Positions 52,245-63,275 of a stretch of DNA of 64,000 nt are shown piece by piece. The stretch's first letter is position 1. Every line of letters begins with the position of its first letter. Made by a program: the position numbers and the translations under genes. The stretch is from positions 1,674,001 to 1,738,000 of the forward strand of contig CAKMXJ010000003.1 of NCBI GenBank assembly GCA_928724745.1. Direction: 5' to 3'. The notes below the pieces were generated by a model. That model searched no databases, was not told the DNA's origin, and saw nothing but the letters and a program-made list of their open reading frames with translations. This stretch comes from Anthracocystis setariae. Its lineage: Eukaryota > Basidiomycota > Ustilaginomycetes > Ustilaginales > Ustilaginaceae.

Positions 52245-53717
52245 TTATAGGAAGTCGTATGGTCGAGGTTTGGGGTCTTGCTTGGTGGTGGTGGTGGTAG
52301 TGGTGGAGGCGGAGTATTGTTGGAGCCACTTGTAGCTTCCTAGGTAGAGGGATTTCTTGTTGGGACGGGTTTGGGCTTTGGTTTGCGCTTCGAGCATGGC
52401 TGCTTTTAGGGTGGCGAGGATGCTGGGGCTTCGTTCACCTTCGACTGGTGGGGTAGGATCGGTAGGGTTGGATGGGAGGAGGAGGAGGAGCGAGGAGGAG
52501 GAGGTGTCGAATTCGGGATGGTTCGAGTCGATGGTGGTGGAGAGATGGTGTGTGGTGGCAGAGTTGAAGCGGACGGTTTTCAATGCTGGTGGACGCGAGG
52601 GGGAGGGGGAGGGGGGTTTGATAGAGTAGTGCGTGGTTTGGGTATCGTTGGTGGTGATCGGGTCGAACGTGGCGTGCGTGAGCGCGGGTGGTGCTTCGAG
52701 CGAGTAGATCGAGGAGGTGGAGCAGAGCGATGGTTGCGTTCGGTGTAGGGTTGGGATGCGTGGTGGCGGGGTTAGGGTTAGGTCGTTAGCGACCACCGCC
52801 GGAGGTGCGCGCATGAGGCTCGTGGATGAGTTGGAGCCAAGTGAAGATGTAGACCCCTGCATTGTGGGCTGAGGTTGAGCGGGTACTGGACGGCAGCTGA
52901 CGATTGCCGAGGGTAGAGGTGGTGCGAAGATCGTCATGGCTGATTGCTCTTGTACCTTCTCCACATCACTCTGTTTCTCTCCCTTCTCCTCATCGTTCGC
53001 CTTTGTATCCTCCTTCTCGGTCTTCTTCTGGGCGATTCGATCGATCACCTTTCCCGCAACACCCAACAACCCACCCACACCCTTCTCTGCCTTCCCCTTC
53101 ATCGAAGCCGGCATCGGCAACCCATCCACCACCCTCTCCGCATTCGCCTTGGCCTCCGCCAACCCCTCCAACTTCTCCGCAACCTCCTTCTTCCACCCCA
53201 TCGGACTCCTCACCGTCTTCGCCCTCGCCTTCCATACCACCCCACACCCCACATTCACCAACCCCATCGAAGCCAAACACCAGCAACTCACCTCGCCAAA
53301 CGCACCGCCGCCGGCTCCAATCCGACCACGACTCAACTCGTCACCGGCAACGAGAACGAGGAGCACACCCAAGAAGCCAAGCCCCCAGTTTGGACCGAGG
53401 AATGGGAGGGTGTTTTTGAAGACACGGTGTAAGAGGGGGATGGGGAGCGAGAGCTCGGATAGAATGACGATGAATAGGATGAGCAGCGTGGAGGTGTGGT
53501 GCAGGGTGGACCAGAAGACGCCGAGGAAGGATCGAGGGATGTCGGTGGAGGGATAGTAGAGGGAAGAGGAGGGCGAGATGAGGGGTGGTGGATAGTGTTG
53601 AAAGTTGTGGACGAGTGTGCGGATGGTGGCAGAGATGACAAGCGCGCAAGTGGTGATGGTGAGGATCCGGATGGAGTTGAGAAGCAACCAGCGCTGCAGG
53701 TAGGGTGGAAGAATCAT
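52245..53717 (-). CDS. multi-pass membrane protein with long cytoplasmic tail
   Basis: From the first ATG (53717, MILPPYLQRWLLLNS) the protein is 490 residues. Four hydrophobic segments are visible in the first 180 residues (around SIRILTITTCALVISATI, TSTLLILFIVILSEL, GFLGVLLVLVAG and CWCLASMGLVNVGCGVVW). The rest is a hydrophilic, Ser/Thr/Pro-rich tail with a Lys/Glu stretch near 240. Similar four-helix proteins of unknown function are common in basidiomycetes; I cannot name the family with confidence. The gene is tail-to-tail with the USP gene, 107 bp apart. Confidence 0.65.
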   Translation of the reverse strand: MILPPYLQRWLLLNSIRILTITTCALVISATIRTLVHNFQHYPPPLISPSSSLYYPSTDIPRSFLGVFWSTLHHTSTLLILFIVILSELSLPIPLLHRVFKNTLPFLGPNWGLGFLGVLLVLVAGDELSRGRIGAGGGAFGEVSCWCLASMGLVNVGCGVVWKARAKTVRSPMGWKKEVAEKLEGLAEAKANAERVVDGLPMPASMKGKAEKGVGGLLGVAGKVIDRIAQKKTEKEDTKANDEEKGEKQSDVEKVQEQSAMTIFAPPLPSAIVSCRPVPAQPQPTMQGSTSSLGSNSSTSLMRAPPAVVANDLTLTPPPRIPTLHRTQPSLCSTSSIYSLEAPPALTHATFDPITTNDTQTTHYSIKPPSPSPSRPPALKTVRFNSATTHHLSTTIDSNHPEFDTSSSSLLLLLPSNPTDPTPPVEGERSPSILATLKAAMLEAQTKAQTRPNKKSLYLGSYKWLQQYSASTTTTTTTKQDPKPRPYDFL

Positions 53718-54516
53718 CCTTACAGCAGGTCTACTACGTGTAGGTATGATTCGCACAGTTGTGTCATGGAACCGGTCCAGCCAGCGATATGCGTGTTGCG
53801 CGGGTAGGTAATTAATTGTTCACGGATGGTGTCGACTGTTTATTGTACGTATCTGTGATGGTGATGGCGAGGAGAAAGAGCCAACGATGACTACGAAAGG
53901 AAAGTCGAGGTATGTCGGAGTCAGAAGCAAGGCTGCAAGTCGCACCTCTGACATGTACAGTAGATCATCTTATGCTGACCAGGTCTGAGACATAGGGGAG
54001 CCCTTTGAGCTCGTAAGTGGACGCCGTGTCGTGTCGACATGGGTCGCTCGACTCCTTTACGGCTCGATGAACGCATTCAGTCTGCAAGCTGATCAAAGGT
54101 TGCAGGGGCACAGACGAACAAAGGGACATATCGCCTTTGAAGCATTCCCATCCATGGTTTGCTGTGGAGCGATATTGCGCCCACAGATGAAGTGCATGTG
54201 GCGGCCGGCTGTCCATTATGGCGGGAACAAAGTTGCAAGTACGATCGATCAAAGGGGAGGAGTGGGTTCAACGTACAAAGCGCCATCGGTGAAAATCCGA
54301 TTCGTTCTATACATATTAATAACTCTAACAAAGATTCTGGCTCGAAAAAGCCCTTAAAACGACGGAAGTCGGGATCGGCCCTGCACGCTCGAGCATTTCG
54401 GCGTTCTTTCGCTTTTGTTTCCTCCTGCCCCTCCCCACACACCACCCGCTGGACTTCATATCGATCCTCAAAGCTTTATCTCGCCCTATCCACACATCTG
54501 AGACGGGAACGAAATC
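53718..54516. other. divergent spacer between membrane protein and THOC7 genes
   Basis: About 800 bp containing both promoters. No coding frame or notable repeat is supported. Confidence 0.5.
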
Positions 54517-55566
54517 ATGGCATCTACCTCGGCTTCGGGCTCTCGCCAGCCACTTTCGGGCGAGCAGCAAGAACAGATCATCAAACAACGAATGCTGGTA
54601 GACGAGCGCTCGCTCCGTCGACTCGTCAAGAAACTCACGCTTCTCCTCGCCAGCAAAGACGCCGAGTCCGTCGCCTCATCGCGACTATCCTTCCAAGCAG
54701 ACCTCGAAGCATTCCGGCTGCAGCTGCAGAGGCTGGGCGCGATCTCGAACAGCACATCCCACCTGGAAATCAAGTCGTACTCGGATGAGTTGCAAGAGAT
54801 CGACGCGGAGCAGACGAGCACACAGGAGAGGATCGAGGCGTTGAAGCGCAGACTCGCACAGGTGAGGAGGGACAGGAAGAATAAGCTGGAATACGACGTG
54901 GTGGCGAGCGAGGTGGTCAAGCTGCCGACGCGCAAGGAGCTGGAAGAGGGGATCGAGAGGGTCAGGGAGGAGGTGGAGGGAGGGAGAGGTGAGAGGGGCA
55001 AGTACGCGGAGCTGGCCAAGGGGGCTAAGATGACGTTGGGCAAGGTGATTGGGCTCCTGGGCGAGTTGAGGGATACGGTTGGGTATGAGGTGGGCGAGAG
55101 GGAGAGGAGAGAAGTTGAGAGGGTGGATGGCGATGCCGAGCCCGAGGAGGAGGAGAAACGGGAGAGGAAGACTTCGGGTGATGATAGAGAGGAGGGCGAG
55201 GAGGAGGAGGAGGAGGGAGGCGCCGGGGACAGGAGCGGATCTTCGACGCCGAGAGGGATCGAAGAGGAGGATCGCTCCAAGCTAGGTTTGAATCCAGCGG
55301 CGACAACGTTCAGACCAGCGACGGTGACCGTTGCGGGAAGAAGGAAGAGAGACTCAAGTGCTGTGGTGGGCTCGGATGAGGAGGGAGAGGTGGGAGCTGC
55401 TTCGAGCGAGGTGATCAACTCGAACAGCAACACACCTAGGAAGAGGCAACGAACCGAAGAGGGTGAGGTAGGAAGTGAGGAGGAAGAGGGTAGTATTCAG
55501 CCCTCGATCGCCGCAACAGGTGGGGATGGTGGTCGGGCGAGAGCCGGGAACAAACGGCGTCGATAG
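54517..55566 (+). CDS. THOC7: THO complex subunit 7
   Basis: A 349-residue single-exon protein. The N-terminal 180 residues match the THOC7/Tho7 family: EEQIIKQRMLVDERSLRRLVKKL-like start (here QIIKQRMLVDERSLRRL), then coiled coil with SYSDELQEIDAEQ, IEALKRRLAQVRRDRKNKLEYD, VASEVVKLPTRKELEEGI. THO couples transcription elongation to mRNA export and limits R-loops. The C-terminal half is acidic and low complexity (EEGEEEEEEGG, TPRKRQRTEEGE) with a nuclear-signal-like end (NKRRR), roughly doubling the usual length. Confidence 0.9.
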   Translation: MASTSASGSRQPLSGEQQEQIIKQRMLVDERSLRRLVKKLTLLLASKDAESVASSRLSFQADLEAFRLQLQRLGAISNSTSHLEIKSYSDELQEIDAEQTSTQERIEALKRRLAQVRRDRKNKLEYDVVASEVVKLPTRKELEEGIERVREEVEGGRGERGKYAELAKGAKMTLGKVIGLLGELRDTVGYEVGERERREVERVDGDAEPEEEEKRERKTSGDDREEGEEEEEEGGAGDRSGSSTPRGIEEEDRSKLGLNPAATTFRPATVTVAGRRKRDSSAVVGSDEEGEVGAASSEVINSNSNTPRKRQRTEEGEVGSEEEEGSIQPSIAATGGDGGRARAGNKRRR

Positions 55567-57762
55567 ACAGAGCATCACCATCGCAATACGATACCAAATG
55601 TTGGAATTCTTTCCGAGGACCAGGCCAGACATGTGCTTCTGTGACGACACATAGGCTGGACCCGATGAAACCAGATCGGTACGCAGTAATATTGGCCGGT
55701 ATGATCGCTGGACATTCAGCACTTTCATTAATAATTGAATTTTGTTTCGGTGCACAGGATAGACACGCAAAATGGGAGCCGAAAAGATGGCACTGAAAAT
55801 AGCCTGATTGATCTCTAGATTGTTAGAGCGAGCTAAGCAAGTTTTGAACCAGATATTCGGGCGTCTGAGCGCACCTATGATCGTGTTGTTTCGATTGCCG
55901 TCGCCGGGAGGCGATCTTCTGCCGGAGTCGGGGTCCAGAGCTGGTTACCGAGCGCAATCGTGTACCTTAAGTGTCGGCACTGTTTATAGCGACGGCGAAG
56001 GGAGTTGACTGTTGTGCATAAAAAAGCATGAAGAAGCCCGAGCAGGTGATAGCATAAAGGGGGTCACAGTAATTCGATGCGCGGAGCGGAAGCACCACAC
56101 AGTGCCATAACGGTACAACTGTAGCTTACATGCAGCTCGGAGATTCTCTCTCAAACCGGTACGGGCACTGTACTGTACAGTACGGGGAGGTCAGACAGCG
56201 TCGACCAGCGCAGATGCAATTCAGTAGTGTTGCGACTGTGTGCCATCGTGTCCGAAGATAGGTCGAGGATCGTCTCAGCGTACCTGTCGATCGTCGTCTT
56301 GCATTCTGACGGGAACAGCAAGAATGGCATAGGCGACTGTCTCTAGAGGAATTCTTTTAACACGTTGCTGCTGCGACATGCCGACGTCTGCCATTCCCCC
56401 TCTCCAAACCCCTTCCTTGCCGCGGCTGGGCGCAATTGGAATGTGGTGCTTCTGCCACCACAGTTGCAAAAAGATTTCACTAAACACGGAGGCGGGGATT
56501 CAGATGCAGGCGACATGCGCGCGACTCAAGCGACAAAAAAGTGTAGCTCATGAGATGCACCAAATCGAGGAACGCAGGCACGCACCTGTTTTGCCACTCA
56601 CTAGTTAGTTGCCAATGCTCAAGCTCTGCCCTCGGATATAGCCAATCAAATATAATCAAATGCTGCGTTGTGCAGTGACCGGCGGCGATGCTGCGCAGAG
56701 TGGGGAGCCACGCGTTTTCGGCCTCGGAGTACTAGAGAAGTGATCAATCGCGGTACTCCGTCTCCTGTGGCCTGTCAGCTACAGTACTTCTACTCCTTGG
56801 TGACGATGGCAACTCGAAACAAAGTGATTTCTCAGGCGTGTTTGCGACTGGACCGGCACGATACATGATCGCTTTTGCCGCTAGGGCGAGTTTCAGTCAG
56901 GGACGGATCAGAGGATTGACAGCACATGGTCAGCCACGGCTGCCGACGTGCGTTCTGCAGCTTCGTTCCCGCGAAAAGCCAAAGCGAGCAGCAGCACCGC
57001 GACGCGAGACACGACAGCGATCTGCAATCTTTTTGCTTGCTGTCGTTCCTCGCCTGCTGCTGCAGTAATTGACACTCCGCCCCGCTCTGCAGCTGAAAGG
57101 AAAAAAAAAAAATGCCAACCTCTGTCCAAATCCCTCTGTCCTACTGCGATTCCTCACCAACACCCCTGATCATCTTGGCTTACTCCGGCCTACCAAGCAG
57201 CAGCAGCAGCAGAATAGCAGACAGCAAGGCAAAAATTCGAACCACAGATGCATGGAATACCGCTGCTGATCCTTTCCCTTTCTCTTCTTCCACTCCCAAT
57301 CCATGCCCTTAACCAACAGTGTTGCCGTCGCTTCCAGCGATCCTTTGACGATTCGAGCACAAGCTGAGCCTCGAGCCAACCTCCTAGGCTGTATCGTCGC
57401 ATCGATTGCAAAACGTAAGGACAGCACGGCAGCAACCAAAGCGTCCATTTCCACAGCTCCAATGTATCGTGGCTAAGCAGCCGAACAAATGTCAAAATGT
57501 TTGCAGTACTGGAACTGTGGTCTCGGTTGCACGTCGTTGCCTTAGCCTGATATGCGCCCTTCCCGTCCTGCAAGCCTTTCAGTGTGTGGATGTACTGTAC
57601 TGTATCGGAGAACCGGACGTGCTCCTGACGTGAATGCCAGATCACAATAATAATAATATATCAGTCGCTCTATCTTTCTGTCTTGGCACTCCCGTGCGCC
57701 CCAATCCTTCCTTCCCGTCTCCTTATAACTTGTCACCACCTAGCAACGCCAACATCGTCGCC
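55567..57762. other. long intergenic region upstream of KRE6
   Basis: About 2.2 kb without a supportable gene. CTGTACTGTACAGTAC occurs at 56168-56182 and TGTACTGTACTGTA at 57591-57604, and a short (CAG)n lies at 57197-57212. An in-frame ATG at 57634 could extend KRE6 by 43 residues, but those codons do not look conserved. Confidence 0.55.
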
Positions 57763-60537
57763 ATGACAGGTCCTAAGGATTCGAGCTCTTCATATCTCGC
57801 TGCTTCTGCCAGACCCACTTCGGATGCAAGTAGTATCGCTGTCCCCACCTCTTCCCGATACTCCTCTTCCGACATTGTCGACTTGTATCAGGATCCAAAC
57901 GATCCAGGTCCTCGAGGCTCCTTCTTGCCCTACTTGAGCTCTGCTTCCGCGCCTGCACCTACACCGGACTCGACCGCATCCAGACAAGTCAGCAGCACCA
58001 CTGTCAAGGACAACAGCGACGCTTTTTCGGCACCAGCCACAAGAGCCTCGCCTCGACCGCTCGAATCGCCGCGTCTTGCCCATCTCGGCTCATCACCGCA
58101 GACACAGGGTGCCAAATCCACTGGACAAACCTCGCCCGTCATCAACAGGGGTGACATCCGAACTTCGCCGTACAACAGCCCCGACATCGCCATCGCCCTG
58201 CCGGGCACCACCAGTTTCACACAGGAAGGTGAAAAGCAGCGCCTCGTCAACGAGAACCGCTCGTCCAAGCGCTACTCCAAGGTTCTCCAGGGTCTCGGCC
58301 TGTTCGGTGCCACCCAGAAGCGCAAAACTCGTCAAGATATGCATTCTTCCAAGAACAGCAAAGATCTCCAGATCCAGATCGCCGCTCCCATGGCAGGAAC
58401 CAAGCCTTCGAGCGCGCCAGCCGACCGAAACGATCTCCTGCCCACCAGATCCGCCGGTTCGGATCCCTTCAGCGCTTCAGCAGCATCAGAACACAAGCCT
58501 CCGAGTGCGCGCTTCCTTGGAGGGTTTGGTGTCCATCATCCGCAAGGACTTAGCTCGGCTTCGAGCTTCCACTCACACGAGGGCAAGTATCCTGCCACCC
58601 AGGCGGATGCATTCTCGACCGGCCTCGTCCCCATCCTCAACCTCGATGACGGCAACAGCTCTGTAAGTGTTTCGGCTTCGTATCCCCTTGTTTTCAAGAT
58701 GATCGGCAAAACGGGAGACTGACAATTTATGAATCTTGCCGTGTTCGATCAATAGACGTACTCGCTTTCTACGCCACGCCGACCTTATGCGCCTGGTAGC
58801 TTCACCAATGGGTCGCGCTCCACGGGCTCTCCCGGCACATCCTACTTTGACGAAAAGAGGTTTGGAAGTGCCTCGAGCGTCAGTTCGCCTCTGATCCGCG
58901 ACATCAGCACCGGCACTGACGAAGTCAAAATGTGGGGCGACTTCAACGAGCCTGAAGCCGACGATTACCTTCACGATCCAGATGCAGACCAGGAGAAGAA
59001 GGCGACCAAGCTCACCGGCATGTTTGCACCGCGTGCTCTGCTCAACATCGGTACATTGATGATCGTCATGTTTGCGTTGCTTGCGCTGTTCGCCGGTTAC
59101 CCGATCCTGTCGTCGTTTACCAAGCCCAAGGAGACCAAAAAGGGAGGTTTCAACTTGGGAGGTATCAATGCCACCGGTCAGGTCGCAGATCTGCATGTGG
59201 GCAGGGCCTTGATCGATCCCGACACTCCGCAGAGTGCCATGACTAGGACCACGTTGGACGGGACCAACAGGAAGATGAATCTCGTGTTTAGTGACGAGTT
59301 CAACCAGCCTGGAAGGAGTTTCTACCCTGGCGACGATCCTTTCTGGACCGCGGTGGATCTGCACTACTGGGGAACCGACAACTTTGAATGGTATGACCCA
59401 AGTGCGATTACTACCAAGGACGGATCGCTGGTCATCACGCTGTCGCAGACACCTACGCACAACCTCAACTTCAGGGGAGGCATGCTGCAGTCTTGGAACC
59501 AGTTCTGCTTTACTGGTGGTTACATCGAGGTCTCGATGGTGCTTCCTGGTGGACCGGATGTTCCTGGTCTGTGGCCAGCTGCGTGGACGATGGGTAACCT
59601 CGGTCGTGCTGGTTACGGTGCTACCACCGATGGCATGTGGCCCTACACGTACGACTCGTGCGATGTGGGTACTTTGCCCAACCAGACGTTTGCAAACGGG
59701 ACCGGTCCCATCGCTGCACAGACCACGGGTGTCTACGTGGAAAAATACGGTCCTTACCTGTCGTACCTGCCCGGACAGCGTCTGAGTCGATGCACGTGCG
59801 CCAACTCGAACGACCACCCTGGTCCCAAGCACGCCGATGGCTCGTGGGTGGGACGTTCTGCGCCCGAAATCGACATTATCGAGGCCGGTGTCGGAGGTGG
59901 CCGTGGTTTCGCCTCCATGTCGGCGCAGATCGCACCCTTCAACACTGGTTACAATCTCACTTCGACGGCCGGGACGCAGTTCTACTCGCCGGATGCTCAG
60001 CTCAATGCGTATACCGGATCGGTGTATCAGCAGGCAGCGTCGGGGCTTGTGTACACGCATACGCCTTCGTACCAGGCGACGCAGGGTACGTTTGATCAGT
60101 ATGGATTCGAGTACAACCCGGGCGGAGATGCGGATTCGTACATCCTGTGGACCCGAAGTGGCGAGAGGATGTGGAGGCTCAACTCGGCAGCGTTGGGACC
60201 GGATGCTGGCACCGAGATTGGTCAGAGGCCGATTCCGTATGAGCCCATGTACATCTTGCTTAATTTGGGTATCTCGGCGAGTTTCACAACTGTAGATTGG
60301 GCAGGTCTTGCGGATCGATGGCCTGCGGTGATGTTGGTGGATTATGTCAGGGTTTGGCAGGTCGAGGGCGAGGAGAACATCGGATGTGATCCCGAAACCG
60401 CTCCCACCGCTGATTATATCAACAAGCATGCCGAGGCTTACTGGAACAACAACCTCACGACCTGGACTGGAACCCGTGCGAGCGGTGGTTACAACCAGAA
60501 GTTCCCAGGTAACACCATGATCCCCGGTCAGTGCTAA
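57763..60537 (+). CDS. KRE6: beta-glucan synthesis-associated protein KRE6/SKN1 (GH16)
   Basis: Two exons, 57763-58662 and 58756-60537 (intron 93 nt), encode 893 residues. Residues 1-390 are a Ser/Pro-rich cytosolic tail. A type II membrane anchor lies at about 395-418 (IGTLMIVMFALLALFAGYP). The lumenal GH16-like SKN1 domain follows, with MNLVFSDEFNQPGRSF, WYDPSAITTKDGSLVITL, GLWPAAWTMGNLGR, and the catalytic-type motif APEIDIIEAG (near 668-676), ending with WQVEGEENIGCDP. Kre6/Skn1 proteins act in the ER/Golgi in making wall beta-1,6-glucan. The start at 57763 is chosen for its GCC ATG A context; 57634 is an alternative. Antisense open frames across the gene are compositional shadows. Confidence 0.93.
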
Positions 60538-60684
60538 GCACACCTCGCAACCCGTCTTTAGATTTTTGTTCATGCTCCTTCGTTCGGCACATTCCCTCTT
60601 TCTGTCTCTCGTCACTCTTGCAAACGCCGCATTGCTCTCATCTCTCTTTTTCAAAACCCTCCCCCCCCCCCGTAAGCACATTCT

Positions 60685-60733
<49 letters not shown>

Positions 60734-61024
60734 CATTGTACTACGTTGCTATTAAGAAATGGTATGCATTCTGGTTCTCATTTGGGCCTTGGTCCGGCTT
60801 CCAGCTCTTTTAGCGAGACAAGGAACACCAAAGGTCACATAAATTATTTATTATTGATATCCCCAACAACACAGGCTGGATTCGGAAAAAAAGTGGTCAA
60901 GAAAGACTTTTGAATTTTTCACTTTGATACAGACATCAAGCGGCTCGACTGATCAGGCGACTTGAGTTTGATGCTCGACACAGCAGGGCGACGGGGTGGT
61001 TGAAACAACAGATTCAGATGTCGC
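60538..61024. other. intergenic, tail-to-tail KRE6 / GIS2
   Basis: About 490 bp of 3' flanks. It holds a C10 run at 60661-60670 and a (CT)n tract at 60688-60731. No gene is supported. Confidence 0.6.
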
Positions 61025-62651
61025 TTAGGCAGCGATCTGAGGGCAGGCAGCCGAAAGGTGGCCCTCCTCACCGCAGCGCTATCACATCCAAAAAAAGAAA
61101 AAAAAAAAGGGGGAAAACGATGGTCAGATCAAATCAACTTGATCGGACGGAGGGAAGGTGAGAATGAAACTTACGTAGCAGCTCTTGGTCTGAGGCTTGG
61201 GGCACTCGCGGCTGATGTGGCCGGTCTCGTTGCAGTTGTAGCAACGCTGACCACTGAAGCCGCCGCTGTTTCCGGCGCCCTGGGGCGAAGTGCAGTCACG
61301 CGAAAGGTGACCGACACCGCCGCAGTTGTAGCAGCTGCGGCCGCCACGCGAAGCGCCGCCGAAACCACCGCGGGAAGCACCGCCAGTAGGGCAAGCGCGA
61401 GCAATGTGGCCGTGCTGACCACACTTGTAGCACTCACCACCAGCGCCACCGGCAGCAGGAGCGGGGTTCGAGGGGCACTCACGGCTCTACATCAGCAAAG
61501 TGAAAAACATGAGGAATAAGTGGTCGAAGGGGTCAGTGACAATGCAATGGATGGGATGGGAGGGGAGGAAAGGGGGGGGGGCTGCGAATACGTACGATGT
61601 GGCCGGTCTCGTTGCACTTGTAGCAGGTCTTGGGCTGGGCCTCCATGCCGCACTGCGAGGAGATGTGTCCCTGCTGGCCACAGTCTGGTGTTCGGGTAAA
61701 GCGAATGAACGAACGAAAGTGTAAGCTTAGGATCGATGGCAACGTCGAAGTGGACAAGAATTAGCTGCTGAATACTTACTGTAGCTGCGTGAGCGAACGG
61801 CACAACGGGGCCAACAACGAACGTGTGCATAGGGTCAAATTTGGGCGTCAAGGTTAGAAACGAGGCTCAAGGTCTCAATGATCTGGACTAGCAAGAGTAA
61901 ACGTACCAGGAGGGGTTGCCGGCAGTGGGGCAGCCAGCGGCGTTGTGGCCAGCTGTAGTGTGCCAAAGAAGAAGAGAGATGCGAAGCGATGCAACGGTAT
62001 TGCAAGAAGGGCCACGGAGCGGCGGGGGTTAAGCGCAAAGGAGTCAAGCATGAACGGGCAAGGCAAGACAGGGACCAGGAAAGTAGGAGGGCAAAAGAGT
62101 ATAAAGATAGATTCCACGAATCGGGGTATCAAAGCGAAGGGTATATGACAAAGACGTCGTCTTCTCGTCGTCAGCTCTCTCTTCTCTCTCTCGTCATCAA
62201 CGTCTCGCGCACCTCTCTCTCTGTGTAGGAACTGGACGAGCAGTCAATGCTGCTCTGTCCATGATCCGTCGATCGGAATCCAGTAAGCAGTAGGCCGTAG
62301 ACGGTAGGCAGCCACAGAGAATGGCAGCCATAGCTTGGTTGCTGGCTTGCTATCTCATAGCTCGAGCTATGGAGACGCCATAACTTGACTCGTTGGGGCA
62401 AGCCAATGTATGAACTCGTCAACCCGAACCCAAAGTACTCGAGCTGGGTCACTTGGGCGCCATCGTATCGTGGTGGAGAGGTGGATATCAGAAATTGAAA
62501 TACTAACGCTGGCCGCAGCTGTTAGACACAAAGAAGTGAAGAAGATGGAGAGAGAGCCAAAGTCAGTGTTGCTATTCGTGTGTGAATGGGGGGAACCATC
62601 TTGGAGTCAGGTCGAGACCACTCACTTGAAGCAAGTACGGTTGTAAGACAT
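61025..62651 (-). CDS. GIS2: seven-knuckle CCHC zinc finger protein (GIS2/CNBP) with microexons
   Basis: Seven exons on the minus strand give 180 residues: 62651-62626, 62518-62508 (11 nt), 61952-61907, 61784-61780 (5 nt), 61684-61596, 61486-61175 and 61078-61025. All introns are GT-AG (107, 555, 122, 95, 109 and 96 nt). Only this model yields seven regular CX2CX4HX4C knuckles: CFNCGQPGHNAAGC, CYNCGQQGHISSQC, CYKCNETGHISREC, CYKCGQHGHIARAC, CYNCGGVGHLSRDC, CYNCNETGHISREC and CYRCGEEGHLSAAC. Knuckle 1 is split over three exons, and knuckle 2 depends on the 5-nt exon. An RGG-like linker (ASRGGFGGASRGG) follows knuckle 4. Gis2/CNBP proteins bind single-stranded nucleic acid and regulate mRNA translation. 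The gene is divergent from prolyl-tRNA synthetase. Confidence 0.9.
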
Positions 62652-63275
62652 TTTGGGTACAAGATCGAGGTGAGGATGTGGATGGGAGAGAAAGGGAAAG
62701 AAGCAAGAGGGCCGACTGAGCAATGCAAGTAGGGTCTGTTCTCTTTGCGGGAACGAGCCCTTCTGCGCCAAAGAGTGTGGCGGGCCAATGTGGCGGGCCA
62801 ACTGTTCTTTCTGCTTCGCGCTGTGATGTCGTGTGATGAAAAAATCCCTTTTTTTTCTTTTCGCAGCGCAACGACTGAGACCGAGACTGAGTCGCAGAAG
62901 AGAAGCCTACGCTATCTACGGTGGCATACAGAAGGCGAAGGCGCAGGCGCAGGCGCAGGCGCGCTCTGGTCAAAAAAAAAAAAAAAAAAAAAAAAAGTAG
63001 TAGATGTCGTGTGTGACAAAAGTCTAAACACATCACGCTGTAACAGTCACGCTGAGTCAGCCATCGCTAACGAGTCACAGCGAGTCGCACGAGTCAGACA
63101 ACGCTCGAAAGTGACACTCGGCACGCGAGCATTGGAGCGCAGCGCTAAAATCAGAGTGTCTTCTCAATCGAGTCGAGTCGAGTCCAGACAAAGTAAAGTC
63201 CAAAGCGTGCAAAGTGCAAGATCCCTGACCATCTCTTTGCCCTCTCCACCATCACTCGCTACGCATTTACACATC
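62652..63275. promoter_or_regulatory. divergent promoter GIS2 / prolyl-tRNA synthetase
   Basis: A 624-bp spacer between two head-to-head genes. It contains GC-rich tandem AGGCGC units (62938-62962), an A run of about 27 (62970-62996) and several CGAGTC/GAGTCG words (63069-63182). Confidence 0.6.

Noticed and set aside
58573..60681. 702-codon open frame antisense to KRE6
   Set aside because: No family resemblance; it lies wholly opposite a clear GH16 gene and reflects GC-rich codon composition.
62170..62205. TGATGA...CTGA pair on the minus strand in GIS2 intron 2
   Set aside because: The boxes are only about 25 nt apart, too close for a C/D snoRNA.
62355..62370. 16-bp palindrome CATAGCTCGAGCTATG in GIS2 intron 2
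   Set aside because: Short and without a loop or repeated context; plausible by chance and with no clear role.
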